NCBI RefSeq assembly: GCF_008831285.2
Contig: NC_045139.1
Coordinates: 5,864,704 to 5,928,703, forward strand
Direction: 5' to 3'
DNA from: Nymphaea colorata
Taxonomy: Eukaryota; Streptophyta; Magnoliopsida; Nymphaeales; Nymphaeaceae
Length of the DNA: 64,000 nucleotides
Shown: in pieces, positions 1-11,100 of the stretch
How the letters are laid out: every line of letters starts with the position of its first letter
Numbering within the stretch: position 1 is the stretch's first letter
Position numbers and translations under genes: made by a program
Notes under the pieces: generated by a model
Told to the model about the DNA's origin: nothing
What the model saw: the letters and a program-made list of their open reading frames with translations, nothing else
The model's database searches: none

Positions 1-2
1 TT

Positions 3-752
3 CAACTACAAGAGCTTGGTGAAACATACTCCCAATTTGTCAACCCTGCGTCACTATCTAGAACTGTTGCAGACAAGTACAAAAACTCCATAGTGACTTG
101 TACCGTGGGTCTTATCTTCTTCAATAATGAAGAACACATAATGGATTTCCGCATAGCTCGCCTCTTCAGAAAATGGGGGCATGTCCAAGTCCGTCACATT
201 TCCATAGCAATGGCAGCCTTGGCATTCCTTTACAGAGGGTTGGCCAAATTTTCAATTGGAGATGCAGACTCGATAGAAGGATGTGTCTTTGCACTGCAAG
301 CATGGTTCTACAAACATGTGGGGCCACAATCATGTCATTTTCAAAACACAGACGGTCAGTTATCTAGTATGGAGCACTACCGCAGAAAGATGGAGGAAGT
401 TGATGACTCCACCATCATTTGGGACTTCTTTGATCGAGAGGTCATCAAGTCAAGATACACTTACAACCCAGTCAGAGGAAGTCTTCTATTGGGACCGTTT
501 TTCATAATTGAATATCATCCGGAGCGTTGCCTCAGGCAATTCTCACTGCGTCAGAGGAAGGCATATCCAATTGAGTCGGAAGGAGCCATTGTGGAGTGTG
601 AACTAGACACTGAAGAGTGGTCCGGGATATACACCTATGCCCAGCAACGTTGGGAATCATTTGCTCACTTGTATCTTGTCCTTGGTTCAGGAATGGGTCC
701 CGAATATGTAAAATGGTGGGATGAAGTTCGCCCATCTATCCTTCTGTCCTAG
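3..752 (+). CDS. plant mobile domain (PMD)-like ORF of the retrotransposon, 5' partial
   Basis: The frame is open from the window edge (codons from position 3) to the stop at 750-752, about 249 codons. A start at 93 would be GTG, so the true start lies upstream. The protein resembles the plant mobile domain (aminotransferase-like PMD, as in MAIN/MAIL proteins). The visible matches are a small-hydrophobic AALAFLYRGL block, then an EGCVFALQAWFY block about 40 residues later, then the HPERCLRQFSLRQ block near the C-terminus. PMDs are known both as host genes and inside transposons. Here the ORF sits 184 bp before gag in the same orientation, where Tat/Ogre elements carry an extra ORF1 of unclear role, so I assign it to the element. 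A function cannot be given from sequence. The family call rests on recalled motif patterns and not on a search. Confidence 0.65.
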   Translation, partial: QLQELGETYSQFVNPASLSRTVADKYKNSIVTCTVGLIFFNNEEHIMDFRIARLFRKWGHVQVRHISIAMAALAFLYRGLAKFSIGDADSIEGCVFALQAWFYKHVGPQSCHFQNTDGQLSSMEHYRRKMEEVDDSTIIWDFFDREVIKSRYTYNPVRGSLLLGPFFIIEYHPERCLRQFSLRQRKAYPIESEGAIVECELDTEEWSGIYTYAQQRWESFAHLYLVLGSGMGPEYVKWWDEVRPSILLS

Positions 753-935
753 ATTGTCATGTCTAATTCATTGTCATTAAGCCAAAATTTGTCAAGTTTT
801 GTCAAGTTATGTTAAACTTTGTCAAGTTTTGTCATTCTCATCTTTCTTTTAATATGTAATCAAAATTTGTCACCTCTCATCAATTCACATCCTAACATTT
901 TCAATTTTTCTTCTTGCAAGGTGAACATCCGCTTT

Positions 936-3216
936 ATGGTTGAAACCAGAAGCCAAAGCAGGAGAAGGAGTGAAATGGAGCTTGATCAACCTTTTATAGG
1001 AGACAGGGGAGAAGAATCCTCCTCAGAAACACCTCCCAAGCTGGAAATAAATGACCCAGAATTTGAGGAATACAGAAGATTTCGGAAATACATGATCATG
1101 TTCAATGAAGAACAAGCGCAGGCAGAAAAAGCCAAAAAGAAAGGGAAGAAAACAAGAAAGTACTCATCAAGCAGTTCAGACTCTTCTGAAGACGCTACAA
1201 CAGAATCTAGTAGTGAGGAAGAACCGAAAACTCCCAAGAAAAAGAAGAAGGAAGAATCCTGGAAAACAAAATCCAGGAAGTTGAAAAAAAGTTAAATGCA
1301 GTACAACTTAAAGGCAAGAACAAGAGGAATTTCACTTGCGAAGATTTCTACGAAAGCTTCGAAAATGACAAACACATAAAAAACTTGCCCAAGAAATTTA
1401 TCAAATTTGATGGCCATGGAGACCCAAAGGCACATTTGGCCATGTTCTTTGCTGAATGCTACAAATTCCGCCACAATCATAGGGCCCTCTTTCGATGTTT
1501 CCCTAGAAGCCTAGAAGGAATTGCAGCACAATGGTATCGGGAACACATCAACCCAGTGGAATTGAAAAATTTTGACATGTTAATCAACCTTTTCATCGAA
1601 AGGTTCATTCAAAACGTTGAAACTGCACCAACGATCACCACATTATGCTATCTAAAACAGAGGCCAGGTGAAAAGGTGAGAGATTTTATTCAGAGGTGGA
1701 GGTCTTCTTGCAACAAGATGAGAGACCCAATATCTCAATCCATGCACTGGATTGATCGTAAACAATTTGACACAACCATTAAGGAGCCTCATTTCCAATG
1801 CTCCAATCAAGTCTTTCATCGATCTCACTGAGAGGGCAGAATGCATTGAAGCAGGAATTGAGAATGGAGCTTTTGATGCTGTCATCCGGTAAAAGTAAGG
1901 GAAGATACAAAAAGAATAGCAGAAGTCAGAATGCTCCAGCCAACATCGTGGCCAACGCTGCAGCCTTCAAGAAAGAAAAGTCCGAATATCCTAAGAATAA
2001 AGGGGTAATGGACAAAGCTAGTGGCAGTAGTAGTGGCACCAAAAACAAACATCCTGGATGGGGGTACGATAGAAAATTTACCTCATTACAACAAAGTTAT
2101 GAAGAGGTCATGCATATGCTAATCGAAAGAGGTACTCTGTTTCTCCCAAAAGTCTCCAACCCCCCACCAATGATGGGGAAAAACAAAGAGCAATTCTGCA
2201 AATTTCATCGCGCTCCAGGACATGATACAGAAGACTGCCTTGTACTTAAAAATATTGTGCAAGATGCAGTTGACAAAGAAATAATCAAAGAGGTCAGTGA
2301 ACAGCCGGACATTCTCAAGAATCCTTTTCCTAAACATGGCAAAGGAATAGTTTCGATGGTCAGATTTTCAACAGGTCGTCAAATTATGGTGACAAACAAA
2401 AGGGATACAGCGTCCCTGGATTTCTTTGGATTGCTTTTCAAACATGATAAAGGATCCATCAATGCACAAACTGGACTGGTTAAACAAGACCATCTGACAG
2501 AGATTGATCAGAAGTCACAAGTGTGCGACCCTGAACCATTGGAATCCATTTTCAATGAATTGGACCCCTTACCTGAAGTCAAGAAGGGAGGGTTTAGCCC
2601 TAACAGGGGGAATGAATGGGCTTTTGAATTATGTGAAAATAGTCCGATCATATTCTCTGATAAAGATCTACCAACTGGAGGTGCATCGCACAATGACGCC
2701 TTGCACATAGTGATAGAGACAAGGGGCACCAGAGTCTCCCACGTTTTAATTGATGGTGGAGCAAGCCTGAACATCTGTCCACAACAAACAGCTCGTGAGT
2801 TGGGCATAAGACAGGCTGACTATACTCCATCCAAAATTTTCATCCATGGATATGACGGGACAGGACAACCATGCCTAGGATGCATATGTCTGGATTTGAA
2901 TATTTCTGAGACGTATCATCGGGTTTTATTTCATGTGGTGGATATAGAACCCTCCTTCAACTTGTTGCTTGGCAGGCCATGGATCCATGCTACCAATGCA
3001 GTTCCCTCCACTCTACATCAGTGTGTCAAATGGACTTACAACGGGAATTCTATAACCATCTATGCAGAGGATAGGGAAAGTCGGCTTGTACACCCAATGA
3101 TTCCGGTACCAACATATACAATTGAGGTACCCAGTATTCGAGTCTGCAAAGAAGAAGAAATATCTCAAAGTCTTAGCAGGTTGGCATTCAGAAACCAAAG
3201 AAACAGGTATGGGTGA
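936..3216 (+). pseudogene. gag-protease region of the Tat element, frameshifted
   Basis: The likely gag start is the ATG at 936 (MVETRSQSRRR). An acidic/lysine-serine-rich N-terminal part runs to a stop near 1295. The capsid-like part (AAQWYREH block) reads in another frame to 1831, a short stretch near 1806-1890 in a third, and the rest from about 1890 to 3216 again elsewhere. At least three shifts are therefore needed. The last part has a knuckle-like C-FH-GH-TEDC motif near 2197-2240 and a retropepsin-type aspartic protease with the active-site IDGGAS at about 2746-2763. The region 3217-3617 before pol is also broken (a 67-residue open stretch at 3213-3416). Gag would coat the element RNA and the protease would mature the polyprotein. 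In this copy neither can be made as one chain. Confidence 0.8.
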
Positions 3217-3617
3217 AAAGGGGTACCAAACTTGAAACAAGTTACAAAAGTCATCCGTTGTTCAAGAAATTCTGCCAGAATGAGAAAGATTGGATTTACT
3301 CATACGCCATGGCTACCAGCCATTTACTGGCCTTGGCAAACATGAAAATGAATCTTGGAACCAGTTACCTTGACAGGACAACGAGGCACTCAAGCCTTGG
3401 GGTGCCAAAGCTATGAAAAAGTGGATGTTGAGGAAGAATTCAAGCCAGTACCTTTCGTCAAGAGCAATACCATAGGCGGATGTTCACCATCAATTTGAAT
3501 CAACAAATCCGCCATCATTTTGTCATTTTGTCGTCATTGTACTCAAATAGACCAAGTGTCTTCATTTTGTAATACCTTCAAAAATACAATGACAAATGCA
3601 AATTACTTCCATATACA

Positions 3618-6600
3618 ATGTCTCAAATTTCATCTAACTTCTTTACAATCTTTAGGATGGCATTTGAGGATCAAACATCAAAAGCTTTTAAGGAGATAAA
3701 TCCAGAACTCACAGAGGCCGAATGTCCAGAGTTCATCCAAATGAGAAAGCAAGATCAACCGTCACCTCTGATTAATGATCCGATTGAGGAAATTAACATT
3801 GGCACGGAAGAGAGTCCAAAGATTTTGCAAATTGGAACAAGTCTCTCAGCAGAAGAAAGAAAAGAGTTGATAGATTTCCTCAAAAAGCATCAAGAAGCCT
3901 TTGCGTGGACTTATGAGGACATGCCAGGACTTGATACAAAATTAGTCGAGCATCGACTACCATTGAAACCAGAATGCAAGCCAATCAAACAAAAGTTGAG
4001 GAAACTAGACCCTCGTCTTGAGGGGCAAGTTAAGGAAGGCCTGGAAGACCTACTAAAGGCAGGGTTCATCCGAACAATCGACTATCCTGAATGGTTAGCA
4101 AACATTGTGGTAGTCCCAAAGAAAAATGGCAAAATTCGGCTCTGCATCGATTTCAGAGATTTGAATAAGGCTACACCAAAGGATGACTACCCACTTCCAA
4201 ACATTGACTTGTTGGTAGACAGTACCGCAGGTCACGCTATGTTCTCCTTTATGGATGGATATTCTGGTTATAACCAAATTAAGTTGGCAGCTCAAGATCA
4301 AGCCAAAACATCATTTACAACCCCATGGGGTACCTTCTGCTATACAGTAATGCCATTTGGTTTGAAGAACGCTGGGGCAACATATCAAAGGGCTATGGCA
4401 GCTATTTTTCATGACCAAATGCATCAAATCATGGATGCATATGTAGATGATCTACTAATTAAGTCAAAAACAAGGGAGAATCACATCAACATTCTCTCTC
4501 AAGTTTTTGATAGACTCTTACAATACAAACTTAGATTGAATCCACAAAAATGTGTATTTGGTGTGGAATCCGGTAAGCTTTTGGGATTTATGGTCAGCCA
4601 AAAGGGAATCGAGATGGATCCTTCCAAAGCAAAGGCGATCATCGAAATGTCACCCCCAACAAATCTTAAGGAGCTACGCAGCTTGCAAGGCAGAATTCAA
4701 TCAATCAGAAGGTTTATATCTAATCTCGCCATGAGATGCGAACCCTTCAACCATTTACTGCGGAAAGGAGTCAAATTTGAATGGGGGCATGAATGTCAAG
4801 CCTCATTCGAAAAGATCAAGAAGTATCTTCTTTGCCCACCAATTTTAAAACCTCCAATTTTAGGGGAACCTCTACTCCTTTACATCACAGTTAACGATTC
4901 AGCCTGTGGTGGATTTCTGGCTCAATATGAAGAAGGATGCCGAATAGAACATGCCATTTATTACATCAGTAAGACATTTGTGCAGTATGAAAAGAACTAC
5001 TCACACATGGAAAAAACTTGCTTAGCCTTGGTGTGGATGTGTCAAAAATTAAGGCATTATCTATTGGCTTGTGAAGTTAAAATTTTATCCAAACTTAATC
5101 CACTCAAATATATCCTCGAACAGCCATTTCTGAATGGAAGGATAGCAAAGTGGCAGGTTTTGCTGATGCAATATGATTTGGAATATGTGTCACAAAAATC
5201 AATCAAGGGGCAAGCCATTGCAGACCAATTGGCAGATTTTCCTCTATATGAAGAAATTAGAACAAATGATGATTTTCCAGATGAGCAAATCCTGACAACT
5301 GAACCAGAGCCGATTTGGGAGATGTACTTTGATGGATCTAAGAGCACAGCTGGGGCAGGCATTGGGATACTTTTCATTACACCAGAAAGGGAAATGATTC
5401 CTTACTCTCTCAAATTGAATTTTTCCTGCACGCATAATATGGCAGAGTACGAGGCCCTAATCCAAGGACTCAAAATGTTGCTCAAATTTAAAGTGCAGAG
5501 AGTTCGCATTTTTGGAGATTCTCTCTTGGCTGTCAGTCAGGTCAATGGAGATTGGCAAGTCAAAGATCAAAAATTGATCCCATATCAAGAGTTAGCAGCT
5601 TCCCTCTTAAGACAGTTCGAGGAATGTCAACTCTTACATGTCAAAAGAGAATTTAACCCAATAGCAGACGGTTTAGCCAGTTTAGGCTCTACCATTGCCT
5701 TCAAACCTGGAGAATCTATCAGATCTTTTGAAGTTGGAAGACTCGAACAACCATCTTTTGTCATACCAGAACAGGTGTTGCAAGCAGAAAGTAGAGAAAC
5801 ACCATGGTATCAGAACATCAAGGATTTTCTCCAAACTGGAACACTTCCACCAGAAATGTCTCGAAAAGAGCAAAGAGTTTTGAGACACATGTCTTCAAGA
5901 TATTTCATTCTAGCCGACATCCTATACAGAAGAGGATTCAGCACAGAATATGCTAGATGTCTCGATGCAAATGAGGCACTAGAAGTCATTCAAGAAGCCC
6001 ATGAAGGAATTTGTGGGGGACATGTAGGGTATCAGACCCTCGTCAAGCAGATAGTCAGAGCAGGGTACTATTGGCCCACAATGCAAAGAGACTGTCACCA
6101 ATTTGTCAAGAAATGCATCAAATGTCAGTTGCATGCACCATCAATTCATGCTCCAGCAGCGTACCTTCATTCGGTCAGCTCACCATGGCCATTCTCCATG
6201 TGGGCCTTCGACGTAGTCGGTCCAATCAATCCACCTGCCTCAAATGGACACAGGTATTTTCTTGCAGCTACAGATTACTTCACCAAATGGGTGGAAGCGA
6301 TCACTTTAAAAACAGTCGAAGGACAACACGTAGTGTCCTTCATTCATAAAAATCTTTTGTGTAGATTTGGCATCCCGCATGATATCGTTTCTGATAACGG
6401 TACTCATTTCAAAAATGAGAAAATGCACAATCTTTGTCATAAACACAAAATACAACATCACTTTTCTGCTCCATATTACCCTCAAGGTAATGGTCAGGCA
6501 GAAGCAACCAACAAGATTTTGATTCGTGTCTTAGAAAGGACAGTTGAAACAGGCCGAGATTGGCACGAGAAAATGCACAATGCACTTTGGGCGTATCGAA

Positions 6601-7052
6601 CCACAATTCGGACACCCACCAATGCTACACCAGCAGAATTAGTATATGGAACGGAAATTGTCCTTCCATTACATGTCCAAAAACCAGCAATGAAATTTGC
6701 TGCTCTCATTGAACTCCCAATTAACAAATACCAAAAAAAGAGACTTACTCAATTAGACCTCTTAGACGAGAAAAGACTACAAGCGGCAGAGCATGCCGAA
6801 GTCTATCGTAAGAGAGTCGCCCGACATTATGCCAAATCAGTCATTGAAAGAAAATTTCAGGTAAATGATCTTGTTTTAAGATCCATAGTTCCACTCAGGA
6901 GTAGACCCAAAGGAAAATGGGCGCCGAACTGGGAAGGACCATATGTTGTCAAAGAGGTTCTACCTCACAATTCTTATCGACTGATTGATGCCGATGGGGT
7001 TGAAATCCCCGATCCAATTAATGCTTTGCATCTCAAAAAATTCTATACTTGA
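3618..7052 (+). CDS. pol: pol polyprotein: reverse transcriptase, dual RNase H, integrase
   Basis: This is an open frame of 1144 codons with no internal stop. The order is reverse transcriptase (fingers around LRKLDP, VVVPKKNGKIRLCIDFRDLN; catalytic YVDD near residue 275), a Ty3-type RNase H (ISKTF, YSHMEKTCLALVW) whose usual acidic start is degraded, then a second RNase H starting MYFDGSKS near residue 569 with E and D residues in MAEYEALIQG and FGDSLLAVSQV. The integrase zinc finger HHCC lies around 6000-6125. The DDE core lies at AFDVVGP, SDNGTHF and NGQAEATNK. A GPY/F-like end (KWAPNWEGPYVV) closes the protein and there is no chromodomain. The ATG at 3618 is the first in frame; the natural product may start further up through gag-pol fusion. 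Two RNase H domains place it in the Tat lineage. Confidence 0.92.
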   Translation: MSQISSNFFTIFRMAFEDQTSKAFKEINPELTEAECPEFIQMRKQDQPSPLINDPIEEINIGTEESPKILQIGTSLSAEERKELIDFLKKHQEAFAWTYEDMPGLDTKLVEHRLPLKPECKPIKQKLRKLDPRLEGQVKEGLEDLLKAGFIRTIDYPEWLANIVVVPKKNGKIRLCIDFRDLNKATPKDDYPLPNIDLLVDSTAGHAMFSFMDGYSGYNQIKLAAQDQAKTSFTTPWGTFCYTVMPFGLKNAGATYQRAMAAIFHDQMHQIMDAYVDDLLIKSKTRENHINILSQVFDRLLQYKLRLNPQKCVFGVESGKLLGFMVSQKGIEMDPSKAKAIIEMSPPTNLKELRSLQGRIQSIRRFISNLAMRCEPFNHLLRKGVKFEWGHECQASFEKIKKYLLCPPILKPPILGEPLLLYITVNDSACGGFLAQYEEGCRIEHAIYYISKTFVQYEKNYSHMEKTCLALVWMCQKLRHYLLACEVKILSKLNPLKYILEQPFLNGRIAKWQVLLMQYDLEYVSQKSIKGQAIADQLADFPLYEEIRTNDDFPDEQILTTEPEPIWEMYFDGSKSTAGAGIGILFITPEREMIPYSLKLNFSCTHNMAEYEALIQGLKMLLKFKVQRVRIFGDSLLAVSQVNGDWQVKDQKLIPYQELAASLLRQFEECQLLHVKREFNPIADGLASLGSTIAFKPGESIRSFEVGRLEQPSFVIPEQVLQAESRETPWYQNIKDFLQTGTLPPEMSRKEQRVLRHMSSRYFILADILYRRGFSTEYARCLDANEALEVIQEAHEGICGGHVGYQTLVKQIVRAGYYWPTMQRDCHQFVKKCIKCQLHAPSIHAPAAYLHSVSSPWPFSMWAFDVVGPINPPASNGHRYFLAATDYFTKWVEAITLKTVEGQHVVSFIHKNLLCRFGIPHDIVSDNGTHFKNEKMHNLCHKHKIQHHFSAPYYPQGNGQAEATNKILIRVLERTVETGRDWHEKMHNALWAYRTTIRTPTNATPAELVYGTEIVLPLHVQKPAMKFAALIELPINKYQKKRLTQLDLLDEKRLQAAEHAEVYRKRVARHYAKSVIERKFQVNDLVLRSIVPLRSRPKGKWAPNWEGPYVVKEVLPHNSYRLIDADGVEIPDPINALHLKKFYT

Positions 7053-8115
7053 ATTTGCAATTCAAAAAAAAAAAAAAAATTCAAAATAGTTGTGCTTTGA
7101 TAAGCACGTTTGTAACAATTTTCAAACCAACTAAGGGGCATGGTATCCCTTAGGGAAAAGTTTCAAAAATGCATCAAAATTTTCAAACTCAACCCATGTC
7201 TTGAAGACAATTGCAAGGGCATCGTCTTGAAATAGGCAAGAAATTTCACAGACATTGAGGGACTTATGTATAGTAATTAATGTTGGTCCCGACAATCGGC
7301 ATTTGTAAAGGTCTAGCATGAGATGCCATAAGAAAAAGTCTTGTCACCTAAAAGACCTTGGCAAGATGCTAGAAAAAGCTATCAAGCGAAATGAGTTGAG
7401 CAATGAGCTCGGGGTGAGTGTAGTTGTTCCTCTGGTTCAAAGCTCAGCAGGCGCGGGTGGGCATATGACCTATGCTTACGCCGTGAAGCTAAAAAGCAAT
7501 CCATGAACATTTTGCTTATATTAAGTCTCCTAAAGCCTTCTGAATTCGAGCAAGTAAGCCCGGGGAGTGTTTTACATTTGGTACCCTGAGGCCAACTGGT
7601 CTAGGAGTTACCGGCCCAAAGCTTGTTACAAGGGTTCAGAAGAAAGCCCGATAGACTTGATATTACACAAAGCAAACTACACAAAACCGCCAAAGCGGTG
7701 GAACTCCGTAGTAGCTTTTGGGGTGGTGAGGAATTTCTCCCAAGAGTGAAGAGTGGCTCAAAAAGAAAATCAAAATTCAAAAGCAAAAGAGAGTATGTGA
7801 AAAATTAAGTAAAAGAAGAGAAAAAGCACTTGCCAATGGTTTAGAAGGCATCGAAGGCAAATTTCTCAAAGCATCAAATGCAAAAACTTTCACAATTACA
7901 AAATTTTTCAACCAACATTAATTCCTCTACAAAGTCTCCAATGAGATGGAGAAAGATCTTCTTATTTCAGGTCTATGCCTAGCATTTCCCCTCGAGCGAG
8001 GATGGTTCAACATCATTTGAAAAATGGATTTTCCAAACGATTTGCAAAAATTTGGTGCGTGAATCTTTGCTATTAAGCAAATTATTCAATTTGCTTAACA
8101 ACAAAGAGGGGCATC
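7053..8115 (+). other. untranslated 3' region of the Tat element with polypurine tract
   Basis: About 1.06 kb lies between the pol stop and the LTR. It begins with an A-run (7066-7079) and has only short open stretches (for example 62 codons from 7318) that match nothing I recognise. It ends in the purine-rich AAAGAGGGGCATC at 8103-8115, directly before the LTR TG. That is the expected place and composition for the polypurine tract that primes plus-strand DNA synthesis. Long non-coding spacers at this place are usual in the Tat group. Confidence 0.7.
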
Positions 8116-11100
8116 TGTTAACACCCCAAATTTTTTCACATCAAAATTGAAGCAATGTGAAAATTTCACAAAAGAATTGTGAAAATTTGCAATTTCAAAG
8201 CCAATCTAAAGAACAATTAGATTCAAATCGTGAATTTAACCCGATACACGAATCCCAATGCAGGATTACGAGTCCAAATTCAATTGCAAATGTCATTTGA
8301 AATCCAAATCCAATTGCAAAATGCAAATTTTGACTTAGATCCAAGAATTGGATCTAATTCAGTCTAAAATGCTACGTGGGACCCACGTGTGGGCCCCACC
8401 TAGCCCGTGTGGTCAAGAGCCCTCCCCAGGGGCCATGCCCCCCTCCATGTCAAAAAAAAATAATAAATAAATATTTTCTCTCAAATTAATTGAAGAAAAG
8501 TCATTTTCAAGAAGAAATAAAGGAGAAACCTAGGAAAAGAGAGACATTTATGTCTCTCTCTCTTCTTTAACCAGATCCTCATTAAAGAAAAAAATCATTT
8601 CCAAGGAAGCAATTACTAGACTGGTCAAACTCACCTAACCTACTTAATCCAAGTAGGTTTGACCCGGGTGCACTCAAATGTGGTGCCAATTCCAGCTAGG
8701 TTCGGTCACAATGGGCTCAACATAGTCAAAACGTAAGTCTGTCTCATGATCCAATTAATGGACGAAAATAGACTTTGACCGAACCAAACCCACTTTGACT
8801 AAACTCAGTCAAAGTACAATTTAGCTCAATTAAGAGCTTTCTTGACCCAAATTTATCAAATTACCTCAAATAAAGTCAAACTACTTGCAAATGAGCTTTG
8901 ACTTTGGTCAATTGGTCGAAATTGATCAATTTGGACAATTTTGCCCTTCTGCGGTCAACTTAAGATTAAAAAGCCTAAAATGGTTTATGAAAGGCAAATA
9001 AACATTTGAATTTGTCAAATGCTTGAATCAAATACCAAATTTAAATTGAATTTCTCAAGTGAAAGTTTGATTCAGTTGAAATCCATTTTCAATCAAGTTT
9101 TGGACGAAAATACCCTTTTCGAACCAAATTTGATAAAATTTTTAAATTTTATTAAAATTTAAATTTAATTATCATAATTCAATCCCATTTGGAGCTTAGT
9201 AACTAGGTTTTAACCTTATAAGCTCGATTTCAAACAAAAAAAAAATAAATAGTATAAAATAAGGGCAAAACCCTGTGTAAGGGCATTTTCGTCCAAAATT
9301 TTGGTCAAAATGGTCACCTAGGTCTGAACCCAAGTTGACCAAACCTAGCCCAGCCCACCTAGCTCGTGGAAATGGGCTGAGAAATGGTCAATTAGAGCCT
9401 TTAAAGTCTATTTAACTCATTTTACAAGTCCCCAAGGTCTTAAGTAAGTTCCCAAGGTGAGTTAAGAAGGTGGTTGAACCCACCTCCTCCTCTATATAAA
9501 CCTCCCCTTGGCCACTAAGGGGGAGGACGAAATTTTGGAGCATTCTATCAAATTGCTGCAGCCAAGGAGCTAGGAGGGAGAAGCCAAGGAAGAGAGAAGA
9601 GGTTCGTCCAAGCCCCCTTCCCCTTTTTCTCCCATTCTCTTCTTCACTTTCTTCTATTCTCCCCATTGATTTTGCTAAGTTAGGGTGCTTAAGTGAACCC
9701 TTACTTAGGATTTTCGTGGTGAGAAGCCCTCTTTACCACTCCAAATTCCAGCAAGCAAGCTATTTCTTATTCTAGCTTTGCTAAGCTTGAATCCACGGTT
9801 GGATTCTTGCTTAGGATTGCTTGGGTTAGAAAACAAGTGAAGACGAAAGACAAACATCAAGACCGACCGCAAGGTAGGTGATCTTAACTCACTTCTCTTC
9901 TACTTTAGCTTATTGTTGATTTATTTTAATTCCAACAATTCGTGGGAGGGTTTATTTTCATTTGCTTACGGCTGGGAATGATGTCCAGCTAAGGGAAACC
10001 TACGCTTCAATGTACATGTTAATGCATAATGCATGCATATGTCGGTTTTTCTTAAATATGAACCCAAGTATCAAATTTCGAAATGGGCCCCAAGGCCACG
10101 TCCCTTTCAAAGGAACCAACTTAATACCATTTTGAACTCCCTACCATGAGAGAATCCCACGGTGAGAAAGTGATTTTGCTACATCACGTATGATGAAAAT
10201 GCCTATAAGGGATGGATACGTTTTTATGAATGTGATCCACCCTTGCATGGCGAAATGATGGACGAATAAGCTTGAGTATTGTTTTATTTTCTTTCTTATT
10301 CACAGTCATTTTGATTCATGTCTTTCAATTTAATTAATCAAGGGTAGTAGGGAAGATTTGAAACAAGTTCTCAATCTTCCTACATAAAAGAACCCAGCCA
10401 TGAATCATCATGATTCATGAGTCATGCGGTCCCTTGATAAAATTTCATTTTGAAAAGTAAGGTACGTATATGTATACATTGTTATATATGTACATATATG
10501 CATCCGATTTCTTGTCAAAAATTACATTCCTCCCTTAAAATCAGGTTGGAACATGTTTCCAAACCGGTCTTTAAGGAAATTGGCCATTTTTATTGATTTT
10601 TCTAGTGCAAGATTATAAATTACTTTCATTTCATTTTTACTTAATTTCAGCAAACCCATACGTAAGATGTATGTATGTTGTTGAAATCAGACCATGTTTT
10701 ATAGGAATTGGTTTAAGAATATCAAAATTTACGTATTTGAAATACCAACCATCCTAGAATCATCCAAAGGAGTTGATGATTTCATTACTACGAAATCTGG
10801 AATTTGAATAGATTTGAAAAACTCATTGTTTCTATCTAAGAAACAAGTCCTTATTGGAATCAATGTCCACAATTTTCAGCTATTTAAATCAACACAAGGT
10901 CTGATTTTTAGCTATTTTGAGACAAAAGTGGACGTCATCCATGTCTCCCATCCGTTTCAAAGATTGAACTTGACATCATTTATATATTTTCATCATTTTG
11001 ATAATTTTATGTCAAGCCTCAAGCTTATGGACCACATCTCTAATTCATGTGCTTAATCATATAATGAGCACATATAGAGAAAGTCCTACATTTTAATCAA

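Noticed and set aside
7318-7808. Short ORFs after pol
   Set aside because: All are 60-62 codons, overlap in different frames, and lie in the normally non-coding 3' region of a Tat element.
9412-9666. 84-codon minus-strand frame inside the LTR
   Set aside because: It lies antisense across the LTR TATA box and CT-rich leader, and its composition explains the open frame.
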